A stretch of 56,209 bases of DNA from Clostridium brassicae (lineage in GTDB: Bacteria; Bacillota; Clostridia; Clostridiales; Clostridiaceae): positions 1-56,209 of the forward strand of contig NZ_JAPQFJ010000012.1 of the NCBI RefSeq assembly GCF_026738875.1, given 5' to 3'. The position numbers were made by a program, and so were the translations under genes. Under the pieces are notes generated by a model. That model ran no database searches, was not told where the DNA came from, and worked only from the letters and a program-made list of their open reading frames with translations. Positions 17,081 through 26,198 of the stretch are shown here, in pieces (the first letter of the stretch is position 1; every line of letters starts with the position of its first letter).

Positions 17081-18847
17081 ATGTTAACAGCAGCACTGGT
17101 GGGAAACCCCAATGTGGGAAAGACTACTCTGTTTAATTATCTTACAGGCTCAAATCAATATGTTGGAAACTGGGCTGGAGTTACTGTTGAAAAAAAAGAA
17201 GGCTATACACCAGAAAAAATTAAAATCGTTGACCTTCCTGGGATATATGCCATGGATACTTTCTCCAATGAAGAAAAAGTAGCAAAAGATTTTTTATTAC
17301 AAGAGGAAACAGATGTAATAATAAATATTGTAGATGCCTCAAACTTAGATAGAAATTTATATCTAACAACACAACTTAAACAATTTAAAAAGCCAATAAT
17401 TCTTGTATTAAATATGATTGACGTAGCAGAAGCTAAAGGTATGAAAATTAATTTTCATAAACTTTCAAAAGAACTAGGAGTTACAGTTATTCCTATCATA
17501 GCTTCAAAAGGAAAAGGACTTGACGAAATCAAAACTGTAATTTTACAAGAAACTTTTTCTAATGACTTTGTTAATTTAGCTTTAAATTTTAAAAATGAAA
17601 AAGAAACTTACACATACATTGAAAACATGTTAAACAAATGTGTATTTTACAGTGAACAAAAGGGAATAAGTATTACTGAAAAAATAGACAAGATACTCTT
17701 AAATAAATTAGCAGCTTACCCTATATTTTTAGGAATATTATTTTTGATTTTTCAATTTACTTTTAGTTGGGTAGGACAACCTTTAGCTGATTTTTTAGAA
17801 TATCTACTGAACAATAATTTTATACCTTATGTAGAAAGCTCAATGTCTGGAAGCAGTGCCTGGTTCCAGTCCATGATGATTGAAGGAATAATAGGAGGGG
17901 TTGGCTCAGTTATTGTTTTCTTACCTGTCATCCTTACTCTATTTTTAGGAATATCTTTTCTTGAGGATAGTGGATATATGGCAAGAGCTGCATTTATCAT
18001 GGACAAACTCATGAGGAAGATGGGGCTTTCTGGTAAAGCTTTTATACCTTTAATAGTTGGTTTTGGCTGTTCTGTTCCTGGGATAATGTCTGCTAGAACC
18101 CTTGAAAGCGAAAAAGACAGAAAGCTTACAGCTTTACTTGTACCACTTATGTCTTGTAATGCTAGACTTCCTGTATATGCTTTATTTGCATCTATATTCT
18201 TTGAAAAGAATAAATCTTTAATTGTTTTCTCACTTTATTTAATTGGAATACTGGTAGCTTTTATTATGGGACTATTTTTTAAAAATACTATATTTAAAAA
18301 TGAAGAAGAACCTTTTATAATTGAGCTTCCTCAATATAAATTACCTGAACCTAAAAATTTATTAATTCACACTTGGGATAAAGGTAAAGGCTTCTTGAAA
18401 AAAGCAGGAACTATAATTTTTGCTATATCTATAGTTACATGGTTCTTAACTAAGTTTAACTTTTCTGGAATGACAGATATAAATAATAGTTTTCTTGCAT
18501 ATATAGGAAAATTTCTTGCCCCTTTGTTTAAGCCTTTAGGCTTTGGTTCTTGGAAACCATCAGTAGCTCTTCTTACTGGACTTATGGCAAAAGAAGTTAT
18601 CGTTGGCACTTTAGGAGTTATATTTGGTGGAAACCTATCAGCTGTACTTCCACAATATTTCACCCCATTATCAGCTTTTAGTTTTTTAGTTTTCGTGCTT
18701 TTATATACTCCTTGTATATCAACTGTTATAGTAATGAAAAAAGAATATGGAACTAAACTTATGATTTTCTCAATAATATATCAAATACTACTAGCATGGA
18801 CTTTTTCACTTATTGTGTATAATGTGGGTATATTATTGATAAGATAA
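17081..18847 (+). CDS. feoB: FeoB, ferrous iron transporter
   Basis: 588 residues. The N-terminal G domain has G1 GNPNVGKTTLFN (about residue 8), G3 DLPGIYAM, G4 LNMIDVAEAKG and the switch region QYVGNWAGVTVEKKEG. The membrane part contains two Gate motifs, with GFGCSVPGIMSART and the second around CISTVIVMKKEYG. Fe(II) crosses the membrane and the G domain controls it. The protein is at the short end for the family, with little beyond the last helix. It is followed by a small Cys-rich FeoB-associated protein. Confidence 0.95.
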   Translation: MLTAALVGNPNVGKTTLFNYLTGSNQYVGNWAGVTVEKKEGYTPEKIKIVDLPGIYAMDTFSNEEKVAKDFLLQEETDVIINIVDASNLDRNLYLTTQLKQFKKPIILVLNMIDVAEAKGMKINFHKLSKELGVTVIPIIASKGKGLDEIKTVILQETFSNDFVNLALNFKNEKETYTYIENMLNKCVFYSEQKGISITEKIDKILLNKLAAYPIFLGILFLIFQFTFSWVGQPLADFLEYLLNNNFIPYVESSMSGSSAWFQSMMIEGIIGGVGSVIVFLPVILTLFLGISFLEDSGYMARAAFIMDKLMRKMGLSGKAFIPLIVGFGCSVPGIMSARTLESEKDRKLTALLVPLMSCNARLPVYALFASIFFEKNKSLIVFSLYLIGILVAFIMGLFFKNTIFKNEEEPFIIELPQYKLPEPKNLLIHTWDKGKGFLKKAGTIIFAISIVTWFLTKFNFSGMTDINNSFLAYIGKFLAPLFKPLGFGSWKPSVALLTGLMAKEVIVGTLGVIFGGNLSAVLPQYFTPLSAFSFLVFVLLYTPCISTVIVMKKEYGTKLMIFSIIYQILLAWTFSLIVYNVGILLIR

Positions 18848-18929
18848 ATCTTATACGATGCTTATTAACAATAAGTTTTAACCAGCTTATGTTACAAAAG
18901 CTAAATTACTTAAATTAGAGGTGATTTTA

Positions 18930-19094
18930 TTGGTAAAAGAATTTATTATAGCTAGTCTACTTGGAATAGCAGCTTTATTCATAATAATAAAAAACTTAAA
19001 AAATAGTGCACAAGGAAAATGTAATTGTGGAAGTTGTTCTTCTAATTGTCCTATGAATAATAAAAATAAAGAAAACCAGAAAAACAGTAAGTAA
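18930..19094 (+). CDS. FeoB-associated Cys-rich membrane protein
   Basis: A 54-residue protein starting at TTG 18930 with GAGGTG seven bases upstream. One membrane helix (EFIIASLLGIAALFIIIKN) is followed by CNCGSCSSNCPMNNK, five cysteines in 11 residues, and a Lys/Asn tail. This is the layout of the FeoB_associated family, found after feoB in many Firmicutes. It lies 82 bases after feoB and probably belongs to the same Fur-regulated operon. A role in accepting or guiding iron at FeoB is suggested by its position but not proven. Confidence 0.85.
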   Translation: MVKEFIIASLLGIAALFIIIKNLKNSAQGKCNCGSCSSNCPMNNKNKENQKNSK

Positions 19095-19172
19095 CTATAA
19101 ATATTATTTCATAGTATTAAAACCTCAGCTTATTTGATTGTATATTATAGTATAAATTGTTAACAAAAATAA

Positions 19173-19208
19173 AAAAAGTATTAAGACATTGACTTCTTAA
19201 TACTTTTT
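19173..19208. terminator. Bidirectional terminator between the feo operon and the YprB-like gene
   Basis: AAAAAGTATTAAGA pairs perfectly with TCTTAATACTTTTT around an eight-base loop. The stem has A-rich and U-rich ends on both strands, so it can end the feo operon on plus and the convergent gene on minus. Confidence 0.85.
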
Positions 19209-19217
19209 ATTTTTTAA

Positions 19218-20015
19218 CTAATAGCTATTTTTAATTATATGTTGAAACTTTGATTCATTTATTTCTCCTTTAAGTATAGAATATATAATCCTAGAAGCTG
19301 CTTTCTTAGATATTCTATCTAAATCTCCTTCTATGTTTATCTGATTCTTTCTCAGCAAACTCTTTAAATATTTTAACTGTTTCTCAGTTATACAATCTTC
19401 TCTTCTTAATTCTTCATTATGATCTATGTTATAAACAACTCTAAAAATTTTAGGTAAATTTAATACATCTTCATAATTATGTAACATTATAGCCTCTGTA
19501 AGATCATAGTCTTCACTTTGAAGAAATTCATTATAAAGTTCTACGCTTATTCCTCCATCTATAGTATCTTCTCTTCCAATACCAAGAAACTTCTCTACGC
19601 CCTTTAAGCTACATCTTTCCATACCTAATTGTTTATGATAAGGCCTTATTATTCTATATAGATCTATATGTTTAGAAGGCAATGTAAAATCAACGTTATT
19701 TATCTCCATTCTTCTTTTAATAAAAGGCTCATCAAAAGCAATGCCATTATAAGAACACCAAACTTTATAATCAGTTAATGCTTTTCCAAAATTACACAAT
19801 ATTTTTTTCTCTTCACCTAGATTTTCTCCAAAATATTGTCTTATTATAAATTTGTTTTTTTCACTAAAATGACCACAAGAAATCAAAATAACATTATTCT
19901 TTATCTTATCAAATCCTGTTGTTTCTATATCAAAAAAAAGTATTTTATCTAATGCATAATGTCTAAATATTTTTTCGGGAACTTCTATATCTATTAAATG
20001 CTGTTTTAATAACAT
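19218..20015 (-). CDS. YprB-like ribonuclease H-fold domain protein (predicted exonuclease)
   Basis: 265 residues from the ATG at 20015, which has GGAGG five bases upstream; a TTG four codons earlier overlaps that site. Metal-binding motifs of a DEDD exonuclease are complete: LFFDIETTGF (about residue 25), WCSYNGIAFDEPFIKRR, and the final LHNYEDVLNLPKI. SKHIDLYRIIRPYHKQLGMERCSLKGVEKFLG is typical of the YprB C-terminal family. The last ~60 residues resemble the helical tail of YprB. Probably cytosolic; substrate unknown. Confidence 0.85.
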   Translation of the reverse strand: MLLKQHLIDIEVPEKIFRHYALDKILFFDIETTGFDKIKNNVILISCGHFSEKNKFIIRQYFGENLGEEKKILCNFGKALTDYKVWCSYNGIAFDEPFIKRRMEINNVDFTLPSKHIDLYRIIRPYHKQLGMERCSLKGVEKFLGIGREDTIDGGISVELYNEFLQSEDYDLTEAIMLHNYEDVLNLPKIFRVVYNIDHNEELRREDCITEKQLKYLKSLLRKNQINIEGDLDRISKKAASRIIYSILKGEINESKFQHIIKNSY

Positions 20016-20088
20016 CTTTACCTCCAAAACAAAATCATAGTTATAAACAGATTTCTTATCTTATTAACAAATTCTTAGGAATTTTACT

Positions 20089-20184
20089 CCTTAGAAGTCG
20101 TTATTCTTTAGTAAAATCGTTATCCAGGAACATAGCCGCTCTTTATTCACACTTTGAAGAATATATGGGTACTAGAGTGGATAG
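20089..20184 (+). ncRNA. Structured RNA-like element, copy 1
   Basis: This segment shares with 26090-26171 the pattern TTAGAagtCGTTAT, ATCCAGG-N5-GCC, TCTTTATT, hairpin, AGAgtGGATAG. An outer stem is possible between TATCCA and TGGATA, then CGCTCT/AGAGTG, then an inner stem TATTCACA/TATATGGGTA. Upstream, ATTTTACT and AGTAAAAT (20081-20118) form a further hairpin. It is followed on plus by two terminator-like hairpins and has no gene of its own. I cannot name the family. It could be a small RNA, a leader left behind, or a palindromic repeat of a mobile element. The gap around it holds no supported gene. Confidence 0.45.
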
Positions 20185-20273
20185 TTATAGTTATTAGATA
20201 AAAAATTATTACCTAAAGTATATTTTAATACAAAATCATTAGATTAACAAATTTAATAACTTTATAAATAGCT

Positions 20274-20308
20274 AATAAACCCACATTTTTCTTGTGGGTT
20301 TATTTTTA
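20274..20308. terminator. Terminator-like hairpin
   Basis: AATAAACCCACA and TGTGGGTTTATT form a perfect 12-bp stem around an eight-base loop, followed on plus by TTTATT. It has the form of an intrinsic terminator, apparently for a transcript from the RNA-like element at 20089. Confidence 0.7.
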
Positions 20309-20408
20309 TTTAATCATATATTTTATTTAATAAGTTTACATTAGAATTTAAAAGGCCGATAAATTCCTTCTATTAAAACTTAATAATAAAATAAAAAACA
20401 TAAAAAAT

Positions 20409-20448
20409 AAAAACGCTAGTAAAAATTTCCGTTTTTACTAGCGTTTTT
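20409..20448. terminator. Strong symmetric terminator hairpin
   Basis: AAAAACGCTAGTAAAAA pairs perfectly with its complement (17 bp) around a six-base loop, giving U-tracts on both strands. It closes off the region between the RNA-like element and the 81-bp repeat array, and could also end argS transcription that passes through the array. Confidence 0.8.
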
Positions 20449-20508
20449 AATTATATCAAGAAACTATATTTTTATATTTTTCTTTAGTTTAAGAGAACTT
20501 TGGAAGAT

Positions 20509-21006
20509 AGTAGATTTAGTCTAAGCCAGTGCCGTCGCCATTCGGCTATTCTCAACTCATGAACCTAAGTCGCCCTCCTTTACGGAGGGCAGTAGGTTTA
20601 AGCTGAGCGAGTGCCATCGCCGTTAGCTATTCTCAACTTATGAACCTAAGTCGCCCTCCTTCTCGGAGGGCAGTAGGTTTAAGCTAAGCGAGTGCCATCG
20701 CCGTTAGCTATTCTCAACTTATGAACCTAAGTCGCCCTCCTTCTCGGAGGGCAGTAGGTTTAGGCTGAGCGAGTGCCGTCGCCGTTGGCTATTCTCAACT
20801 TATGAACCTAAGTCGCCCTCCTTTACGGAGGGCAGTAGGTTTAGGCTGAGCCAGTGCCGTCGCCGTTGGCTATTCTCAACTCATGAACCTAAGTCGCCCT
20901 CCTTCTCGGAGGGCAGTAGGTTTAGGCTGAGCGAGTGCCGTCGCCGTTGGCTATTCTCAACTCATGAACCTAAGTCGCCCTCCTTTATGGAGGACAGTAG
21001 GTTTAA
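20509..21006. repeat. 81-bp tandem repeat array downstream of argS
   Basis: Just over six units with exact 81-base spacing: the anchor GAACCTAAGTCGCCCTCC begins at 20561, 20642, 20723, 20804, 20885 and 20966, with a partial unit before the first. Each unit holds a hairpin with arms AACCTA/TAGGTT outside and GCCCTCC/GGAGGGC inside; loops vary (TTTAC, TTCTC, TTTAT) while stems are kept. The rest of the unit (CTGAGCGAGTGCCGTCGCC, then GGCTATTCTCAACT) is also conserved. The array is far more GC-rich than its surroundings. It ends three bases before the argS stop codon. There are no unique spacers, so it is not CRISPR. Confidence 0.95.
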
Positions 21007-21009
21007 TGT

Positions 21010-22701
21010 TTACATTTTTTCTACTACTTCTATTGATAATAGGGATAGAGCATTTTTTATTACTTGGCAAGTTGCTTCTACCATTTTTAATCTTGCATTT
21101 TTAACTGATTGTTCTTCTGTAGCCATTATATTGTGAGCATTGTAGAATTTATTAAATGCTTTAGCTACATCTATTACATATCTTGTAACTATTGAAGGTT
21201 CTAGCTTATCTATACCATCTAAAATTTCTTCATTAAAGTTTCCAAGAACCTTTATAAGTTCAAATTCTTCTGTAGAAGATAGTTTGCTGAAATCAGCTTC
21301 TCCAGTTGATTCTCCTGCACGTCTTAATATACTCTTACCTCTTGCATAAGTATATTGAACATATGGCCCTGTTTCCCCTTCAAAGTTTAACATTTCATCC
21401 CATTTAAATACTATGTCTTTCTCTCTTCTATTTTTTAAATAAGTAAATATAACTGCTCCTATACCTACTTTTTGAGCAACTTCTTCTTTATTTTCAAGTT
21501 GAGGATTTTTTTCTTCTATTACTTCTTTAGTTTTAGCTACTGCTTCATTTAATAATTCCTCAAGGAAAATAACTTGACCTTTCCTTGTTGATAATTTTCT
21601 ATCTGCAAATCTTACAAGTCCAAATGCAACATGTTTGCAGTCATTAGCCCAATCATATCCCATTTTTTCTATAACTTTAAAAACTTGCTTAAAGTGAAGT
21701 GATTGATCTGAACCAACTACATATATACTCTTATAGAAGTCATAATTATTTTTTCTATAAAAAGCTGCTGCTAAATCACGAGTTGCATAGATAGTTGCTC
21801 CATCTGCTTTTTTTATTATGCATGGAGGCATATTTTCTTCTTCCATCATTACAACTTGTGCACCATTGCTTTCTACAAGTAAATTTTTACTTTTAATTTC
21901 TTCAATTACAGCATCCATCTTATCATTATAGAAACTTTCTCCAGCATAAGAATCAAATTTAACTCCCAAAACCTCATAAACTTTTTCAAATTCTTTTAAG
22001 CTTAAATCCTTAAATCTCTTCCAAAGTTCTACTTCTTCTTGGCATCCATCTTCTAATTTTTTAAAGTACATCCTTCCTTCGTCTTCTAAAGAAGGATCTT
22101 TTTCAGCTTCATCATGAAATTTAACATATATTCTTAAAAGTTCTTTTATTGGTTCTTTTTCAAGAGCATCTTCATCTACCCATCTCTTATAAGCAGATAT
22201 TAATTTACCAAATTGTGTTCCCCAATCTCCAAGATGATTTATACCTATACAATTATATCCTTCAAAGCTTAACATTTTGTATAATGAATTGCCTATAGAT
22301 GTACTAAATAAATGTCCTACATGGAAAGGCTTTGCTATATTAGGTGATGAAAAATCTATAGTTACACTCTTTCCTTTCCCTACTTCTGAAGAACCATATT
22401 TATCTTTTTCATTTAATATTTTTTCTATAGTATTTTGAGCAAATACACCTTTATCCATAAAGAAATTTACATATGGTCCTGCAGTTTCAATTTTTTCAAA
22501 ACCTTCTTTATTTAGTTTGGTCACTAGTTCCTCTGCAATCATATTTGGAGCTTTTCTAAAAGTTTTAGCTAATTGGAAACAAGGGAATGCATAGTCCCCC
22601 ATTTCTGGTTTAGGTGGATTTTCTATAAATTTTTCTATAACTTCTAATTCTAGTTCTATATGTTCTTTTAATCTTTCTGCAATAATTTTTTTGTAATCCA
22701 A
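21010..22701 (-). CDS. argS: Arginyl-tRNA synthetase
   Basis: 563 residues, a complete class Ia enzyme that charges tRNA-Arg. The N-terminal Add-1 domain is followed by the HIGH-type motif [17 protein letters not shown] (about residue 120), the KMSKS-like LSTRKGQVI and the C-terminal anticodon-binding DALR domain, ending LSIEVVEKM. The start codon is TTG at 22701, with GGGAGG about eight bases upstream; no ATG fits. A T-box leader lies upstream. The stop codon directly abuts the 81-bp repeat array. Confidence 0.97.
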   Translation of the reverse strand: MDYKKIIAERLKEHIELELEVIEKFIENPPKPEMGDYAFPCFQLAKTFRKAPNMIAEELVTKLNKEGFEKIETAGPYVNFFMDKGVFAQNTIEKILNEKDKYGSSEVGKGKSVTIDFSSPNIAKPFHVGHLFSTSIGNSLYKMLSFEGYNCIGINHLGDWGTQFGKLISAYKRWVDEDALEKEPIKELLRIYVKFHDEAEKDPSLEDEGRMYFKKLEDGCQEEVELWKRFKDLSLKEFEKVYEVLGVKFDSYAGESFYNDKMDAVIEEIKSKNLLVESNGAQVVMMEEENMPPCIIKKADGATIYATRDLAAAFYRKNNYDFYKSIYVVGSDQSLHFKQVFKVIEKMGYDWANDCKHVAFGLVRFADRKLSTRKGQVIFLEELLNEAVAKTKEVIEEKNPQLENKEEVAQKVGIGAVIFTYLKNRREKDIVFKWDEMLNFEGETGPYVQYTYARGKSILRRAGESTGEADFSKLSSTEEFELIKVLGNFNEEILDGIDKLEPSIVTRYVIDVAKAFNKFYNAHNIMATEEQSVKNARLKMVEATCQVIKNALSLLSIEVVEKM

Positions 22702-22877
22702 AGTTAATTCCTCCCTTAGTAATTTTTATTACCTTTATATGTTAATTTAAATTATATTCTATTTAAAAAATTTTAATCATAATGATTTGTTTTAAAAAAA
22801 TATCGATTTTTAAACACTTTTTTAAATTTCATTTAGTGTCTCTAATGCTATATTCAAATTATTTAATTTATTATAAT

Positions 22878-23133
22878 AAAAAAACCGTCTCTGAAATAAC
22901 AGAGACGGAAATATCCGCGGTACCACTCTTGTTGACTTAAACAAGTCCCCTCAAAACTTTAACGCAGTTAACGGCTTACCTAATTATATATGCGAAGCAA
23001 ATATAATTTTAGTAGCTTCTCTAAGGTTCTCTTCTTCTAATAAAATCTTACAGAGCTTCCACCTTCCTCTGCTCGCTTAAAGTTTTTATAAGAATACTCT
23101 CCTCTTCATAGAATATCTATTTTAAATCATATA
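22878..23133 (-). ncRNA. T-box leader of argS
   Basis: On the minus strand AAGAGTGGTACCGCGG (22915-22930) is the classical T-box/antiterminator sequence. It is followed by the terminator CCGTCTCTG/CAGAGACGG with a six-base loop and a seven-base U-tract (22878-22908). Upstream are Stem I features, including GAGCAGAGGAAGGTGG near 23060-23080 and GAAGAAGAGAACC near 23020-23035, where an AGA (Arg) specifier is likely. Uncharged tRNA-Arg would stabilise the antiterminator and switch argS on. The specifier assignment is inferred; the T-box itself is clear. Confidence 0.93.
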
Positions 23134-23139
23134 CATTTA

Positions 23140-23169
23140 ATTATATATTCTACATTTTTCATTTGTCAA
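23140..23169 (-). promoter_or_regulatory. argS promoter
   Basis: On the minus strand the -35 TTGACA (23164-23169) and -10 TATAAT (23140-23145) are both consensus, with an 18-base spacer. Transcription would start near 23133, at the 5' end of the T-box leader. Confidence 0.8.
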
Positions 23170-23186
23170 CACTCAGGAGAATATTT

Positions 23187-25262
23187 TTAAGTTAGTACAG
23201 GCTCTTTTTCCTTAATTGCATCTAAAGCTTTACTCATATCTGTAATTGGTTCCTTACATGAGAAATTCTTACAAATATATACTGTATTTTTTTCATTTAC
23301 TTTTTTGTTATCTTTAAGATATGGCATTATCTCTAATAAATCTTTTTCCTCGTTATTTAAAACTAATGTTGAAAAAGGCATAAACTGAGAATTTCTTTCT
23401 TTTATTAAGTTTTTAACTTCAGAATCTTCTTTAGAGGCACAAATTATTACTTCTTTTCCTCCAGCACCTCCATACATTACAGAAATCATAAAATGAGCAT
23501 AAGCAGCAGGCATATTTTGAACCTTTCCTCCAAAGGCCGTAAATATCCTACTTGCCATTTTTTCTAATTCCATATCCCTAGTTAACTTTGCTAGCCTTAA
23601 AGTGTTTAAAGTTGCCACAGAGTTTCCTGATGGAATTGCTCCATCATAAATTTCTTTAGGTCTCCATATAAGCTCTTCTCCATCTTTTCCGTATAAGAAA
23701 AGCCCACCTTCTTCTTCATCCCAAAAATATTTTTTCATATCTTTAGTTAAATCTATAGCTTTTTTCAGATATTCCACATCAAAAGTAGCTTCATATAATT
23801 CAATAAGTCCCCAGCATAAAAAAGCATAGTCATCCAGGTATGCTAGATGTTTAACTTCTCCTTTTCTATATCTAGCCATAAGCCTTCCATCACTATTAAA
23901 CAGTTTATTATAAATAAACTGTACTGATTTTTTAGCATTTTCTATATAATCATTATTTTCAAGTATTCTTCCACAATAAGAAAGTGCTGCTATCATAAGT
24001 CCATTCCATGAAGTAAGTACTTTATCATCTTTATGTGGATGAACTCTTTTTTCTCTTACCACAAAAAGTTTTTCAGTCATTTCTTTTATTCTATCTTTTA
24101 TTTCTTTATCTTCGTATAAATTTTCTATATTGGTTTCAATTAAATTAGGAATATTATTACCCTCAAAGTTTCCATTTTTAGTTATCCCATAATATTTACA
24201 AAATAACTCACTATCCTTTTCTCCTAGTATATCTACTATTTCATCATAGTTCCATACATAAAATTTTCCCTCTTCTCCTTCTGAATCCGCATCCTCTGCA
24301 CTATAAAATCCACCTTCATTATGCATCATATCTCTAAGTATGTATGCAAATATTTTTTCTGTAACTTCCTTATACAGTTTTTTACCTGTAACTAAATAAG
24401 CCTCTGAATAAGCAATAGCTAAAAGTGCATTATCATAAAGCATTTTTTCAAAGTGAGGTACAAGCCATTTATTATCTGTGGAATATCTTGAAAATCCATA
24501 TCCAATATGATCAAAAATTCCACCCTTATACATAGAATCCAAAGTTTTAGTTACCATAGTTAATGCATTTTGTGAATTTGCAAGTTTATAATATCTTAAA
24601 AGAAAAAATAAATTAGATGGTGAAGGAAATTTAGGCCTTTCACTAAAACCTCCATAATATGATTCATAGCTATAACTTAATTCTTTAAAGGCTCTATCTA
24701 CACTTCTCCTATCTACAATTTCAGGACTATTTACATTCATACTTTTTATATGATTTATTATTTCCTCACTATGTTTGTCAATCTCATCTCTATTGTCTTT
24801 CCAAACTCTAATTATATGATTTAGTATATCTTTAAACCCGCTAATTCCATAATTGCTTTCTTTAGGAAAGTAAGTTCCAGCAAAAAATGGCTTTTTATCT
24901 CCAGTCATAAATATAGTAAGAGGCCACCCTCCTGAGCCCGTTAATGCCTGGCATACATTCATATAAACACTGTCTACATCTGGTCTTTCCTCCCTGTCTA
25001 CCTTTATGGCAATAAAATTATTATTTAATATATTTGCTATTTCTTCATCTTCAAAAGACTCTCTTTCCATAACATGACACCAATGGCATGTAGAATAACC
25101 TATACTTAAAAATATAGGTTTATTTTCAGATCCTGCTTTTTGAAATGCTTCTTCACCCCAAGGATACCAATCTACCGGATTATGTGCATGTTGAAGTAAA
25201 TATGGAGATTTTTCATTTATAAGTTTATTAGTTTTTTTATTAGCTATATCACTCTCGTGCAT
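23187..25262 (-). CDS. Thioredoxin-fold DUF255 protein (YyaL / SSP411-like)
   Basis: 691 residues, typical for this widespread family. The N-terminal thioredoxin-like domain has [13 protein letters not shown] and the motif STCHWCHVM with Cys59 and Cys62, then [15 protein letters not shown] and [11 protein letters not shown]. The rest is an (alpha/alpha)6 barrel like N-acylglucosamine epimerases and glycoside hydrolases, with [17 protein letters not shown]-type sequence ([12 protein letters not shown]). The biological reaction of the family is not established. The ATG has GGTGA five bases upstream. It stands alone between argS and the tetR gene on the same strand. Confidence 0.9.
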   Translation of the reverse strand: MHESDIANKKTNKLINEKSPYLLQHAHNPVDWYPWGEEAFQKAGSENKPIFLSIGYSTCHWCHVMERESFEDEEIANILNNNFIAIKVDREERPDVDSVYMNVCQALTGSGGWPLTIFMTGDKKPFFAGTYFPKESNYGISGFKDILNHIIRVWKDNRDEIDKHSEEIINHIKSMNVNSPEIVDRRSVDRAFKELSYSYESYYGGFSERPKFPSPSNLFFLLRYYKLANSQNALTMVTKTLDSMYKGGIFDHIGYGFSRYSTDNKWLVPHFEKMLYDNALLAIAYSEAYLVTGKKLYKEVTEKIFAYILRDMMHNEGGFYSAEDADSEGEEGKFYVWNYDEIVDILGEKDSELFCKYYGITKNGNFEGNNIPNLIETNIENLYEDKEIKDRIKEMTEKLFVVREKRVHPHKDDKVLTSWNGLMIAALSYCGRILENNDYIENAKKSVQFIYNKLFNSDGRLMARYRKGEVKHLAYLDDYAFLCWGLIELYEATFDVEYLKKAIDLTKDMKKYFWDEEEGGLFLYGKDGEELIWRPKEIYDGAIPSGNSVATLNTLRLAKLTRDMELEKMASRIFTAFGGKVQNMPAAYAHFMISVMYGGAGGKEVIICASKEDSEVKNLIKERNSQFMPFSTLVLNNEEKDLLEIMPYLKDNKKVNEKNTVYICKNFSCKEPITDMSKALDAIKEKEPVLT

Positions 25263-25346
25263 AAAATCACCATCTTTCGTATTTTGATAAAATTAGGTTT
25301 TACTTTAACGCCTAACCTTATACATAAATATAATAAAACAAGATAT

Positions 25347-25937
25347 TTATATGTTTTTAAATTCACTCATTATATTTCTTAAATTTAAAGCTTTCGTTTG
25401 GTAAAAATTCAAAATTATATTTGTCATTTCTTCTGGAGTTTTTTCCGTACCATCTTCGATCCACCTCTTTAATGCAAACCATAGTCCCCCAGCTGAAAAA
25501 TTATTAAAATACTTATTATTTGATATAAAAGTTAATTTTTCAAATTTTTTATTTGTTGCCATAGAATTTATATATTTTAAATGTAAGTCGAGTAATGTTA
25601 AATATACATTATTATCTATCAATTTTTTCACAAATTCTCTATTTTTGTACCAATATTCAAAATATGTAATAAGCAAATCATATAATGTTATATTACTTTT
25701 AGCTGAAATTATTTTTATAAAATCATTGTAAAATCCATCTACATAATATTCTAAAATGGCTTCCTTTGTAGAAAAATTTCTATAGAGCGTCTGCCTAGTT
25801 AAATCTGCATTTTCTGAAATTTCTTTTAATGTAATCTTACTATAAGGTTTTTTATCCATTAATTGAATTAATGATTTTGCAATCCAACTTTTCGACCTTA
25901 AAGTTATGGGATTAACTTTTTTTTCGCTTTGACTCAT
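25347..25937 (-). CDS. TetR/AcrR-family transcriptional regulator
   Basis: 196 residues. The N-terminal helix-turn-helix is clear: ITLKEISENADLTRQTLYRNFSTKEAILEYY (residues about 34-65, LTRQTLYRNF being the recognition helix). The C-terminal half resembles the DhaS/TetR_C group of clostridial regulators; its ligand is unknown. It is divergent from degV at 26199, and a near-perfect 26-bp palindrome lies between them, so it probably represses itself and perhaps degV. AAGGAG lies 11 bases before the ATG, somewhat far. Confidence 0.9.
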   Translation of the reverse strand: MSQSEKKVNPITLRSKSWIAKSLIQLMDKKPYSKITLKEISENADLTRQTLYRNFSTKEAILEYYVDGFYNDFIKIISAKSNITLYDLLITYFEYWYKNREFVKKLIDNNVYLTLLDLHLKYINSMATNKKFEKLTFISNNKYFNNFSAGGLWFALKRWIEDGTEKTPEEMTNIILNFYQTKALNLRNIMSEFKNI

Positions 25938-26014
25938 TTGTAACTTTTCTCCTTATTTGTATCATTTATTTTATTTCATTGACTTCATACTTTACAGTAT
26001 TATATGATAAACAT

Positions 26015-26040
26015 ATAAATGTTACAAGTGTATCATTTAT
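26015..26040. promoter_or_regulatory. Candidate TetR operator between tetR and degV
   Basis: ATAAATGTTACA and TGTATCATTTAT form an inverted repeat matching at 11 of 12 positions around a two-base AG spacer. A further copy of the right arm, TGTATCATTTAT, occurs at 25958-25969 close to the tetR start. Symmetry, length and position between divergent genes all fit a TetR-family dimer site. Confidence 0.7.
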
Positions 26041-26046
26041 AACATA

Positions 26047-26172
26047 AACAAGGTTCTTTGTTTCAGGTGGAGTTTTTATTCCATCTAAAAGTTAGAGACC
26101 GTTATCCAAGGTTGTACCATTCTTTATTTCCACCAAAAAAGATGGGAATATTAGAAGGGTTAGACATTGGAC
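26047..26172 (+). ncRNA. Structured RNA-like element, copy 2, in the degV leader
   Basis: Hairpins in order: AAACAA/TTGTTT at 26047; AGGTGGA/TCCATCT at 26065-26086; then an outer stem TTATCCAA/TTGGACAA (one mismatch), CC-A-TTCT/AGAA-G-GG, and an inner stem TATTTCCA/TGGGAATA. The core TTAGA-N2-CCGTTATCC-AGG-N5-CC-N-TTCTTTATT is shared with copy 1 at 20089. It ends about 27 bases before the degV ATG, so it would be the 5' leader of degV. No U-rich terminator is seen; any control would more likely be at translation. I cannot match it to a known riboswitch class. Confidence 0.5.
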
Positions 26173-26198
26173 AAATTACATTTTACGAGGTGAACTAG

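Noticed and set aside
20509-21006. 81-bp array as a CRISPR array
   Set aside because: Units are contiguous and nearly identical over their full length; there are no unique spacers and no cas genes.
20804-21006. 81-bp array as a coding 27-residue repeat
   Set aside because: One plus frame is open in the last units, but the first two full units have an in-frame TAG, and there is no start codon with a ribosome site.
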